From contig NZ_JACTUZ010000005.1 in NCBI RefSeq assembly GCF_014490445.1, positions 31,341-95,340 on the forward strand: 64,000 bases of DNA, written 5' to 3'. Shown in pieces: positions 9,983-18,183 of the stretch. Made by a program: the position numbers and the translations under genes. Below the pieces are notes generated by a model that was not told the origin of the DNA, ran no database searches, and worked only from the letters and a program-made list of their open reading frames with translations. Each line of letters begins with the position of its first letter. The stretch's first letter is position 1. This stretch comes from Pseudoroseomonas ludipueritiae. Its GTDB lineage: Bacteria; Pseudomonadota; Alphaproteobacteria; Acetobacterales; Acetobacteraceae.

Positions 9983-11299
9983 ATGCGCCGCTTAGGTTTG
10001 GCCATCCTGGCTGTGGTCGTTGTCGTGGCTGTCGGTGCCGCGGCTTTCTTCTTCTGGCCGGCGCGGCTGGAGGATGTCAGTGAGGCACGGTCCCGCATGC
10101 CGCCGGGTGAGGCCACGATCCGCCGGGGCGAATACATTGCCCGCGCGGCGGATTGCGAGGCCTGCCACACGCTGGGCAATGGCACGCGCTACGCGGGTGG
10201 CCTGCCGTTCCACCTGCCCTTCGGCACCATCTATGCCACCAACATCACGCCGGACAAGGAGACCGGCATCGGCGAGTGGAGCGACGCGGAATTCGTGCGC
10301 GCCCTGCACCACGGCGTCAGCCGCGATGGACGGAATCTTTATCCGGCCTTCCCCTATACCGCTTATGCCATGATGAGCACCGAGGATGCCTTGGCGCTGA
10401 AGGATTATCTCTTCAGCCTGCCGCCAGCGAAGTCGGTGACGCCCGCCGCGGACCTCAGCTTCCCCTTCAACCAGCGTTACGCGATGCGCGCCTGGAACCT
10501 GCTGTTCAAGCCGACCCCTGGCTTCAGGACGGACCCGCAACAATCGGAGGAATGGAACCGCGGCGCCTATCTGGTTGAAGGGCTGGGCCATTGCGGTGAA
10601 TGCCACACGCCGCGCAACCCGCTCTACGCGTTGGATGGCGGCAAGAAGTTCGCTGGCGCCGTCACGGCCGGCTGGAAGGCCTATAACCTGACCTCGAACA
10701 AGGAATTCGGCATCGGCGGCTGGTCGGACCAGCAGATTGCCGACTACCTGTCCAAGGGCCATGCCGAGGGACGTGGCGCCGCTTCCGGCAGCATGGCGGA
10801 GGCCGTGGAATACAGCCTGCGCTACCTGACGCCGGAAGACATCCGCGCCATGGTCACCTACCTGCGCGGCATTCCGCCTCAGCGCAGCGAAGGTGACGCT
10901 TCGGTGAACCTGGACCCGCCGGCGGTGCGCGCGCCCAATGCCTTCACCCCCTTGCCGGAGCAGGTGAAGGAAGCGTCGCTGGGCCTGACACTCTTTCAGG
11001 GCGCCTGCGCGAGCTGCCATGCCTGGAATGGCGAGGGTTTGCAGCATCCGCATGCGGCATTGGTCGGCAGCCAGTCCGTCAATGACCCGAAGGGCACGAA
11101 TGTGTTGCAGGTCATCCTGCATGGCAGCCACATGAAGACCAACGAAGGCGATGTCTTCATGCCCTCCTTCAGCCACGCCTATCTGGATACCGAGATCGCC
11201 GCCCTGGCCAACTACGTCATCGGTCATTTCGGCGGCAAGCAATCCGCCATCACCGCCGCCGATGTGGCGGCGGCGCGCAAGGCCAGCGCCACGCCGTAA
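9983..11299 (+). CDS. membrane-anchored triheme cytochrome c
   Basis: 438 aa. An N-terminal hydrophobic helix (about 5-25) acts as signal or anchor, followed by three cytochrome c domains with heme sites CEACH at 58-62, CGECH near 205 and CASCH near 347. This is the layout of the cytochrome subunit of acetic-acid-bacterial alcohol/aldehyde dehydrogenases, which passes electrons from a periplasmic dehydrogenase to quinone. It starts 7 nt after the molybdopterin subunit and ends that operon. The cyo quinol oxidase encoded nearby could finish the chain. Confidence 0.92.
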   Translation: MRRLGLAILAVVVVVAVGAAAFFFWPARLEDVSEARSRMPPGEATIRRGEYIARAADCEACHTLGNGTRYAGGLPFHLPFGTIYATNITPDKETGIGEWSDAEFVRALHHGVSRDGRNLYPAFPYTAYAMMSTEDALALKDYLFSLPPAKSVTPAADLSFPFNQRYAMRAWNLLFKPTPGFRTDPQQSEEWNRGAYLVEGLGHCGECHTPRNPLYALDGGKKFAGAVTAGWKAYNLTSNKEFGIGGWSDQQIADYLSKGHAEGRGAASGSMAEAVEYSLRYLTPEDIRAMVTYLRGIPPQRSEGDASVNLDPPAVRAPNAFTPLPEQVKEASLGLTLFQGACASCHAWNGEGLQHPHAALVGSQSVNDPKGTNVLQVILHGSHMKTNEGDVFMPSFSHAYLDTEIAALANYVIGHFGGKQSAITAADVAAARKASATP

Positions 11300-11366
11300 C
11301 ATCGGCCTCGTCTTCGTCACGGGTTTGGGGGCATGATGCCCGCCACCTGTGGCGAGGAGTGGCGGC

Positions 11367-12338
11367 ATGAGCGTGGAACAGGACCCTGGCGATGCCTTGT
11401 CCGGCATGCCGGAATGCCTGGGGCAGGTGATCATCCCCCGGGCGCATGACATCGGTGGCTTCGAGGTGCGGCGTGCCCTGCCGGCCAAGGAGCGGCAGAT
11501 GGTCGGGCCCTTTATCTTCTTTGACCAGATGGGGCCGGGCGAGTTCCTTTCCGGCAAGGGCCTTGACGTGCGGCCGCATCCGCATATCGGCCTTTCCACC
11601 GTCACCTATCTCTTTGATGGCGCCATCCAGCACCGGGACAGCCTGGGCTCCGACCAGCCCATCGTGCCGGGGGACGTGAACTGGATGACCGCCGGGCGCG
11701 GCATCACCCATTCCGAGCGCACGGGTGCGGCGCTGCGCGCCAGCGGCAGCAAGCTCTTCGGCATACAATCCTGGGTGGCGCTGCCGAAGCATGCGGAGGA
11801 CACCGCGCCGGGCTTCGCCCACCACGCCGCCGCCGCCTTGCCGGTGCTGGAGGATGGCGGCGTCAGGCTGCGGCTGATCGCGGGCGAGGGGTGGGGCATT
11901 CATTCGCCTGTCGCGACATCATCGGTGCTGTTCTATGCGGATGCCGCCCTGGCGCCCGGTGCGCAGCTGCCATTGCCGGACCACCACGAGGAACGTGCCG
12001 TCTATGTGCTGGATGGCACCGTGGAGATCGCGGGGCAGCCTTTCGAGCCCGGCCGGATGCTGGTCTTCCGGGCCGGGGACCGGCTCGCCATCAAGGCCGG
12101 CGTCAAAGGGGCGCGGGTCCTGCTGCTGGGCGGCGCGGCCATGGATGGGCCGCGCTACCTCTTCTGGAACTTCGTCTCCTCTTCCCGCGAGCGGATCGAG
12201 CAGGCGAAGGCCGACTGGAAGGCCGGCCGTTTCGCCACTGTGCCGGGGGACGACAAGGAGTTCATCCCGCTGCCGGAGGAACGCATCCGCGTTCGTGCCG
12301 GCGTGCAATCCCCCGCGGCAGGCTCGCCGACCAGCTAG
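11367..12338 (+). CDS. pirin family protein
   Basis: 323-aa bicupin of the pirin family; bacterial members include quercetinases and redox-linked regulators, so the role here is open. The N-terminal cupin carries the metal-binding motif in HPHIGLSTVTY, with a further histidine in GRGITHSER, and a C-terminal cupin follows (about 190-290). ATG 11367 is preferred to the GTG at 11349 because GAGGAG lies upstream at good spacing. The stop codon overlaps the stop of the convergent M3 peptidase gene through a shared CTAG. Confidence 0.88.
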   Translation: MSVEQDPGDALSGMPECLGQVIIPRAHDIGGFEVRRALPAKERQMVGPFIFFDQMGPGEFLSGKGLDVRPHPHIGLSTVTYLFDGAIQHRDSLGSDQPIVPGDVNWMTAGRGITHSERTGAALRASGSKLFGIQSWVALPKHAEDTAPGFAHHAAAALPVLEDGGVRLRLIAGEGWGIHSPVATSSVLFYADAALAPGAQLPLPDHHEERAVYVLDGTVEIAGQPFEPGRMLVFRAGDRLAIKAGVKGARVLLLGGAAMDGPRYLFWNFVSSSRERIEQAKADWKAGRFATVPGDDKEFIPLPEERIRVRAGVQSPAAGSPTS

Positions 12339-14365
12339 GCTGCCGCTTGCAGGCCGCGGTTGCGGAGAAGGGCCTTGGTGCTCGGCTCCCGGCCGCGGAA
12401 CTCGACGTAAAGCTGCATCGGGTCCCTGGTGTCGCCGGCGCTGAGCAGCCGCCGCAGCCGCGCGGCCGTGGCGGGATCGAAGGCATTGCCGGTTTCCTCG
12501 AAGGCCTCGAAGCCATCGGCATCCAGCACTTCCGACCAGAGGTAGGAGTAGTAGCCCGCCGCATAGCCGCCGCCGGCGAAAAGATGCTGGAAATGCGCGG
12601 GACGGTGGCGGATGCCGATTTCGGCCGGCATGCCGATGCTGGCCAGGAACTCGCGCTCGAAGGTGTCGATCTCGATGCTTTCCGGCGCCGGATGGCTATG
12701 CAGCGCCATGTCGATCAGCGCTGAGGACACGTATTCCACCGTGGCGAAGCCCTGGTTGAAGGTCTGTGCCGCCCGTAGCCGCTCGATCAGCGCATCCGGC
12801 AGTGGGGCGCCCGTCTCGTGGTGCAGGGCGTATTGGCGCAGGGTCTCTGGCAATGCCACCCAATGCTCGTAGATTTGCGAAGGCAGTTCCACGAAGTCCC
12901 GCCGCACCGAGGTGCCGGATTGCGCGGGGTAGCGGACCTGGCTCAGCAGCCCGTGCAGGGCGTGGCCGAATTCATGGAACAGCGTCTCGGCATCGTCGAA
13001 GCTCAGCAGCGTCGGCTTTGCCTTGGCGAAGTTGTTGTTGTTGACGATGATCGGCGTGACCGGAGCGTCCAGGTTCTCCTGGTCGCGGTAGCTGCTCATC
13101 CAGGCGCCGGAACGCTTGTCGGCGCGCGCATAGGGGTCCGCCAGGAAGACGCCGACGGTGCCCTTCTCGTCCCGCACCTCATAAGCCTGCACATCGGGAT
13201 GATAGGTCGGGATATCCTCCCGCCGCAGGAATTCGAGGCCGAAGAGCCGGCCGGCAGTGTCGAAGGCCGCGCGCTGGATGTTCTCGAACTCGAAGAAGGA
13301 TTTCAGTTCTGCTTCGTCCAGCGCGTAATCGGCGAGGCGCACTTTCTCGCTGTAGTAGCGCCAATCCCACGGGGCCAGGGCATCGTTGAAGCCCTCGGTG
13401 CGCGCCAGCTCCAGCCGCCGCCCGCGCTCGGCGGCGGCGCGGCGCTTGGCAGGCTCCCAGACTTCCGCCAGCAGGCCCTGGGCGGCTTCCACCGAGCCGG
13501 CCATGCTGTCGGCCAGCCGGAAGGTGGCGAAGTCGGGGTAGCCCAGCAGCCGCGCGCGCTCGTCACGCAATGCCAGGATCTCCGGGATCAGCGGGCGGTT
13601 GTCATGGGCGCCGGGATGGGTACCGCGCGCGACCCAGGCCTCATAGGCGACCCGGCGAAGGTCCCGGCGGGCCGAGAAGGTCAGGAAGGGCTCGATCAGG
13701 GAGCGGGAGAGGGTGATGGCGTAGCCGGTGATGCCACGTTCCACCGCCGCCTGGGCCGCGCCGGCGCGCAGGAAATCCGGCAGCCCGTCGAGGTCGGCCT
13801 CGGTCAGCGGCAGGTGCCAGGCCTTTTCGTCATGCAGCACATTCTGGCCGAAGGCGGTGTGCAGCACGGCCAGGCGCTCCGAGATCTCGCTCATCCGCGC
13901 CTTCTCGGCCGGCGCCAGGGCCGCGCCGCTGCGGATGAAGCCGAGATGCGTGCGGTCCAGCAGCCGCAACTGGTCCTCCTCCAGCCCCAGCCTATCCCGC
14001 TGCGCGTGCAGCGCGGCGACACGGGCGAAGAGCGACGGGTCCAGCGCCACCTTCATGCCGTGCTGGGCGAGCTGCGGCGAAAGCTCCCGGTCCAGTTCCT
14101 CCAGCGCCTCGCCACCCAGGCTGGCGGTGAGGTTGCCGAAGACATTGCCGATCCGCTCCAGCGCCCGGCCGCTGCGTTGCAGGGCCTCAATCGTATTGGC
14201 GAAGGTGGGGGCCGCCGGGTCGGTGCCGATGGCGGCGATCTCGGCCAGATGCTCCTCCATGGCCGCCGCGAAGGCCGGCGGGAAGTGCTCTGGCCGGATG
14301 CTGTCGAAGGGCGGCATCCCGAAGGGGCCGGTCCAGGGGGCGAGGAGGGGGTTGCTCGTGGTCAT
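12335..14365 (-). CDS. M3 family oligopeptidase (oligopeptidase A / peptidyl-dipeptidase type)
   Basis: 676-aa zinc metallopeptidase that trims oligopeptides in the cytoplasm. The M3 signature FHEFGHALHG supplies two zinc histidines and the catalytic glutamate about two-thirds along; the downstream FEREFLAS region and the substrate-binding stretch with GGGYAAGYYSYLWSEV, typical of PrlC/Dcp, are present. The ATG at 14365 gives the usual N-terminus beginning near NPLLAPW; an upstream ATG at 14416 would add 17 residues with no better ribosome site. It is 105 nt downstream of regA on the same strand. Confidence 0.92.
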   Translation of the reverse strand: MTTSNPLLAPWTGPFGMPPFDSIRPEHFPPAFAAAMEEHLAEIAAIGTDPAAPTFANTIEALQRSGRALERIGNVFGNLTASLGGEALEELDRELSPQLAQHGMKVALDPSLFARVAALHAQRDRLGLEEDQLRLLDRTHLGFIRSGAALAPAEKARMSEISERLAVLHTAFGQNVLHDEKAWHLPLTEADLDGLPDFLRAGAAQAAVERGITGYAITLSRSLIEPFLTFSARRDLRRVAYEAWVARGTHPGAHDNRPLIPEILALRDERARLLGYPDFATFRLADSMAGSVEAAQGLLAEVWEPAKRRAAAERGRRLELARTEGFNDALAPWDWRYYSEKVRLADYALDEAELKSFFEFENIQRAAFDTAGRLFGLEFLRREDIPTYHPDVQAYEVRDEKGTVGVFLADPYARADKRSGAWMSSYRDQENLDAPVTPIIVNNNNFAKAKPTLLSFDDAETLFHEFGHALHGLLSQVRYPAQSGTSVRRDFVELPSQIYEHWVALPETLRQYALHHETGAPLPDALIERLRAAQTFNQGFATVEYVSSALIDMALHSHPAPESIEIDTFEREFLASIGMPAEIGIRHRPAHFQHLFAGGGYAAGYYSYLWSEVLDADGFEAFEETGNAFDPATAARLRRLLSAGDTRDPMQLYVEFRGREPSTKALLRNRGLQAAA

Positions 14366-14470
14366 CCCCTGATCCGGGCAGAAGCTCCAGGCTCGGTCAA
14401 GAGCCAGCGGCGCCATGGAGGGCTGCCCGCCACCGATGTCACTGCTGCGTGAAGCGCGCCGCCCGCGGCG

Positions 14471-15001
14471 TCAGGTCACCTGCCGCTTGCTCAGCTTTCG
14501 CGCCAGCGTGCGGCGGTGCATGCCCAGGCGGCGTGCGGCCTCGGAGATATTGAAGCCGGTATCCGCCAGGGTCTGGTGGATATGCTCCCATTCCAGGGTC
14601 TTGATGGAGGTCGGGCGCTCCGTCACCGGCACTTCGGCATCGGCCTCGGCATGGAAGGCGGCCTCGATGTCGTCGGTATTGGAAGGCTTGGCCAGGTAGT
14701 GGCAGGCGCCCAGCTTGATGGCCTCCACCGCCGTGGCGATGCTGGCGAAGCCGGTGAGCACCACGATCAGCATGGCCGGGTCATGCGCATGCAGCGCCTG
14801 CACGCAGGCGAGGCCCGAAGCCCCCGCCAGCTTCAGGTCCACCACGGCATATTGCGGCGTGTCGTGCTTCAGCAGCTCCAGCATTTCCTCCAGCCCTGGC
14901 GCGGCCAGGACGCGGTAACCCCGCCGCTCGAAGGAGCGCTTGAGGGTGCGGGAGAAGCTGGCATCGTCCTCGACGATCAGCAGCAGGCGCTCAGGCGGCA
15001 T
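14471..15001 (-). CDS. regA: redox response regulator RegA/ActR/PrrA family
   Basis: 176-aa response regulator controlling aerobic/anaerobic energy genes in alphaproteobacteria. The receiver domain has EDD at 11-13 and phospho-acceptor Asp55 in AVVDLKLAGASG; a short linker leads to a Fis-type helix-turn-helix at the C-terminus (FNISEAARRLGMHRRTLARK), the fully conserved RegA DNA-binding helix. It overlaps the 3' end of the sensor gene by 11 bp. Placed at the end of a cyoABCD-SURF1-regB run, it may regulate that oxidase operon itself. Confidence 0.95.
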   Translation of the reverse strand: MPPERLLLIVEDDASFSRTLKRSFERRGYRVLAAPGLEEMLELLKHDTPQYAVVDLKLAGASGLACVQALHAHDPAMLIVVLTGFASIATAVEAIKLGACHYLAKPSNTDDIEAAFHAEADAEVPVTERPTSIKTLEWEHIHQTLADTGFNISEAARRLGMHRRTLARKLSKRQVT

Positions 15002-16328
15002 GGTCGGCGCTTCCTTCGATCGCCAGGGCAGCGAGGGGCAGGGTCAGCGTCACCGTCGCCCCGCCCCCCGCCCGGTTGGAGGCGGTGACGGTGCCGCCCA
15101 GTTTCCGCACCACGTTCACGACCAGGAACAGCCCCAGCCCGCCGCCCGTGCGGCCCTTGCTGGAGCGGTAGGGCTTGCCGAACTCATCCAGCATGTCCGG
15201 CGCGAAGCCGGGGCCGTTGTCGCTGACCTCCAGAACCATATTGGCCTCCTGCCTGTAGGCCGAGAGGCGGATGGGGAGCCCGCTGCTTTCATAGGCATTG
15301 TCCAGCACGTTGAAGAGCACCTGCTTCAGCGCCCGGTCCGCGATGATCTCCAGGTTCCGATCCAGGCTGCTGTCCCAGGTCAAGGTGGCGGCGGGGCGGG
15401 TGATGCGCCAGTCCTCCACCAGCTCCCGCAGGAAGGTATTGGCCAGGGTGAGCGTCGGCGCTTCCCCGCGTGCCTCGCCGGCCGAGAGCAGGATGCCGCT
15501 CACGATCGCCTTGCAGCGTTCCACCGCCACCTGCATCTCGTCGATCTCCTGCAGCAGGTCGGGCATGGAGCGGAGTGCTTCCATACGGCGCCAGTCGCCC
15601 AGGATCACGGAGACGGTGGAGAGCGGCGTACCCAGCTCATGCGCGGCGCCGGAGGCTAGCAGGCCCATCCGGACGATATGGTCGGCCTCCGCCGCCTGCT
15701 GGCGCATATGGGCGAGATTGGCGTCCCGCGCCCGCAGATTGCCGTTGATCCGCGTGACAAAGACCACCAGCAGCGCGGCATCCAGGATGAAGCAGACCAG
15801 CAGGCCTTGCAGGTGCAGCCGGAACAGGTCGTCCGCGAGGTGGGAGGGCAGTTCCAGCGGCCGGTAATGCAGGGTCAGGCCCAGCACGCAGGCGCTGGTG
15901 ATGCCCACCAGCGCCCAGGCGCGGCGCACATCCAGCAGCACCGCCGCCAGCGTCACCTGCAACAGGTAGAGCGAGATGAAGGGATTGGTGGGCCCGCCGC
16001 TGAGGTAGAGCTGCACCGTCAGCGCCGCCACATCGAAGGTCAACGCCAGGAAGAGCGCGGAGCTGCTGACCTCCGCCCGCCCCCGCAGCCACAGGTGGCT
16101 GACGAGGTTCAGCAGCACCAGCACAACCAGCACCAGCGCCATGGTGCCGAGCGGCAGGGTGATGCCGAAGCCGAGATGCACGATGCTGATGGTCAGCAAC
16201 TGCCCGAAGACGGCCAGCCAGCGGAGCTGGATCAGTTGCAGCATGTTCTTGCGGCCGGCCGCGTCGCCCGCCCCGGCGGCTGGACCCTCCAGGGAGGAGG
16301 CCGTCGGGCGAAGGGTGACAGAACTCAT
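14991..16328 (-). CDS. regB: redox sensor histidine kinase RegB/ActS/PrrB family
   Basis: 445-aa membrane kinase with about six transmembrane helices (residues 30-195). It has the ubiquinone-binding motif GGPTNPF at 111-117 that marks RegB, His230 in AAHELGTPLST as phospho-acceptor, and Cys272 in ERCKAIV, 42 residues after the His, close to the position of the redox-active Cys265 of Rhodobacter RegB. N- and G-boxes (NVLDNAYESSG, DNGPGFA, GGGLGLFLV) are intact. ATG 16328 is chosen over 16418 because GGAG sits 8 nt upstream. It lies 46 nt after the SURF1 gene. Confidence 0.95.
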   Translation of the reverse strand: MSSVTLRPTASSLEGPAAGAGDAAGRKNMLQLIQLRWLAVFGQLLTISIVHLGFGITLPLGTMALVLVVLVLLNLVSHLWLRGRAEVSSSALFLALTFDVAALTVQLYLSGGPTNPFISLYLLQVTLAAVLLDVRRAWALVGITSACVLGLTLHYRPLELPSHLADDLFRLHLQGLLVCFILDAALLVVFVTRINGNLRARDANLAHMRQQAAEADHIVRMGLLASGAAHELGTPLSTVSVILGDWRRMEALRSMPDLLQEIDEMQVAVERCKAIVSGILLSAGEARGEAPTLTLANTFLRELVEDWRITRPAATLTWDSSLDRNLEIIADRALKQVLFNVLDNAYESSGLPIRLSAYRQEANMVLEVSDNGPGFAPDMLDEFGKPYRSSKGRTGGGLGLFLVVNVVRKLGGTVTASNRAGGGATVTLTLPLAALAIEGSADHAA

Positions 16329-16374
16329 CGTGCTTTCTCCGTGGGCGGACCGGACCGGCACGGATGCCGGGGGC

Positions 16375-17133
16375 TCAGCCTGGGTGCCGCCTCGCCCGCC
16401 ATTCCTCCCGCGCCACATAGGCGGCAGCGCCAGCGAGCATCAGGGCCAGAGCATACCATGTCAGCGCATAGACCAAATGGCTGTTGGGGAAGGAGACCAC
16501 GGTCAGGCCCCCCACCGGCAGCCCGCCGGGATTGGGCGTGGCATCGGCGTCGACAAAGAAGGGCGCGACGTCCGTCAGCTCCCGGGCGACGGCGATGGCC
16601 TCGACATCCCGCGAATGCCACCGGTCAGCCGCTGGGTCATTGCTGCGCAGGAAGCCGCCCTTTGGCTCCGTCACGCGCAGCAGGCCGGTGACGGTGACCT
16701 CGCCCGGCCGCTCGGCCGCCGCGCGGCTGGCACGATCCCGCCGGCCCGCCGGCACGAAGCCACGGTTGACCAGCAGGGTACCGTCCCGCATCCGCAGCGG
16801 CGTCATCACCCAGAAGCCGGCACCGAGGGCGGTCGCCGCCTGAGTCAGCGTTTCCTGGTCGTAGAGGAAGGTGCCTGTGGCCTGGACGCGGCGGTATTCA
16901 TCGGCCGCGGCGGTGACCCGGGGCCAGTCGGCGCGCGGGGGAAGGGGGGCCGGTGGGGCGTGGATGCGGGCATCCACGCGCGCGATCAGGTCGAGCTTCC
17001 AGGCGCGGCGCTCGACCTGCCAGGTGCCCAGCGCCACCAGGCCGATGATGCCCAGCAGCGCCAGGAGCCCCAGCAGCGCGAGCGCCACCGGGGAGCGGCG
17101 CCGTGCCGCGCCGCTGGTATCAGAGGCTGGCAC
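16375..17133 (-). CDS. SURF1 family oxidase biogenesis protein
   Basis: 252-aa SURF1 homologue, which assists cofactor insertion and assembly of heme-copper oxidases. It has two transmembrane helices, one near the N-terminus (about 15-38) followed by the SURF1 motif GTWQVERRAWKLDLI, and one near the C-terminus (about 220-240) after FPNSHLVYALTWY, with the periplasmic domain between. The gene starts 9 nt after cyoD, so in this operon it most likely serves the bo-type quinol oxidase. Confidence 0.93.
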   Translation of the reverse strand: MPASDTSGAARRRSPVALALLGLLALLGIIGLVALGTWQVERRAWKLDLIARVDARIHAPPAPLPPRADWPRVTAAADEYRRVQATGTFLYDQETLTQAATALGAGFWVMTPLRMRDGTLLVNRGFVPAGRRDRASRAAAERPGEVTVTGLLRVTEPKGGFLRSNDPAADRWHSRDVEAIAVARELTDVAPFFVDADATPNPGGLPVGGLTVVSFPNSHLVYALTWYALALMLAGAAAYVAREEWRARRHPG

Positions 17134-17142
17134 GGCGGGGGG

Positions 17143-17544
17143 TCACGGCATGCTCCGCATGTCGTGCGGCATGGGCATCATGTTGGTGTTCATGTGGTAC
17201 ATGACCCAGAGAGAGCCAGCCAGGGTGATCACCACGATCACCAGGGTGAAGATCAGCGCCAGCATGGTCCATCCGCCTTCCGAGCGGCTGTTCATGTGCA
17301 GGAAGTACACCATGTGCACCACGATCTGCACCACGGCGAAGCCCATGACAACGAAGGCCGTCACGCGCGTATCCGCGATGACATCGCCCATCACCAGCCA
17401 GAAGGGAATGGCGGTGAGAATGACGGAGAGCAGGAAGCCCGCGACATAGCCCTTGAAGGAGCCGTGGCCGGCTTCCTCGCCATGGCCGTGGACAGCGCCG
17501 TGGCCATGCACGTCGCCGCTGTGCGGTGCCGGTTGCGCGCTCAT
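17143..17544 (-). CDS. cyoD: cytochrome o ubiquinol oxidase subunit IV
   Basis: 133-aa small subunit of the bo-type quinol oxidase with three transmembrane helices. Characteristic stretches are GYVAGFLLSVILTAIPFW and QIVVHMVYFLHM. The hydrophilic N-terminus is unusually histidine-rich, with six His in the first 28 residues as repeated HGHG units. The ATG at 17544 overlaps the cyoC stop (ATGA). Subunit IV is accessory and aids assembly of the copper site in the E. coli enzyme. Confidence 0.93.
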   Translation of the reverse strand: MSAQPAPHSGDVHGHGAVHGHGEEAGHGSFKGYVAGFLLSVILTAIPFWLVMGDVIADTRVTAFVVMGFAVVQIVVHMVYFLHMNSRSEGGWTMLALIFTLVIVVITLAGSLWVMYHMNTNMMPMPHDMRSMP

Positions 17545-18179
17545 TGAAGCACCCCGATCAGATAGACGAAGGAGAAGACGCCGATCCAGATGACGTCCAG
17601 GAAGTGCCAGAAGAGGCTGAGGCACATCAGGCGCCGCTTGTTCTCCGCCACCAGGCCTCGCTGCGCCACCTGCACCATCAGCACCACCAGCCAGATGATG
17701 CCAAAGGTGACGTGCAGCCCGTGCGTGCCCACCAGCGTGAAGAAGGAGGACAGGAAGGCGCTGCGCTGCGGCACCGCGCCCTCGTGGATCAGGTGGGAGA
17801 ATTCGTAGAGCTCGATACCCAGGAAGGCGAGGCCGAAGAGGCCCGTGACGCCCAGCCAGAAGAGCGTGGCGGCCTTGCGGTTCCGCTCCATCAGCAACAT
17901 GGCGAAGCCATAGGTGATGGAGGAGAAGAGCAGCATCGAGGTGTTCAGCGCCACCAGCGACAGGTCGAACAGATGCGCCGGACCGGGCCCGGCCGCGTAG
18001 TTGCGGCCGAGCACGCCGTAGGTCGCGAAGAGCACGGCGAAGATGAGGCAATCGCTCATCAGGTAGATCCAGAAGCCGAGCATGGTGCCGGCCCCCGAAT
18101 GCACGTGCTCGTGTTCCTCCGTGTTGTAGAAGGTCACCGCCCCGGCCGGGGCGGGGCTATGGGCATGCGCGTTCGCCAT
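17541..18179 (-). CDS. cyoC: cytochrome o ubiquinol oxidase subunit III
   Basis: 212-aa subunit III with five predicted transmembrane helices. Family landmarks include GFWIYLMSDCLIFAVLFATY, the E in GIELYEF and LVGTHGLHVTFG, and the C-terminal FWHFLDVIWIGVFSFVYL. The start at 18179 is preceded by GGGGAGTAAGGA, which also holds the cyoB stop, so the two genes are only a few bases apart. The N-terminus again has clustered histidines (HAH, EHEHVH). Confidence 0.94.
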   Translation of the reverse strand: MANAHAHSPAPAGAVTFYNTEEHEHVHSGAGTMLGFWIYLMSDCLIFAVLFATYGVLGRNYAAGPGPAHLFDLSLVALNTSMLLFSSITYGFAMLLMERNRKAATLFWLGVTGLFGLAFLGIELYEFSHLIHEGAVPQRSAFLSSFFTLVGTHGLHVTFGIIWLVVLMVQVAQRGLVAENKRRLMCLSLFWHFLDVIWIGVFSFVYLIGVLQ

Positions 18180-18183
18180 GTCC

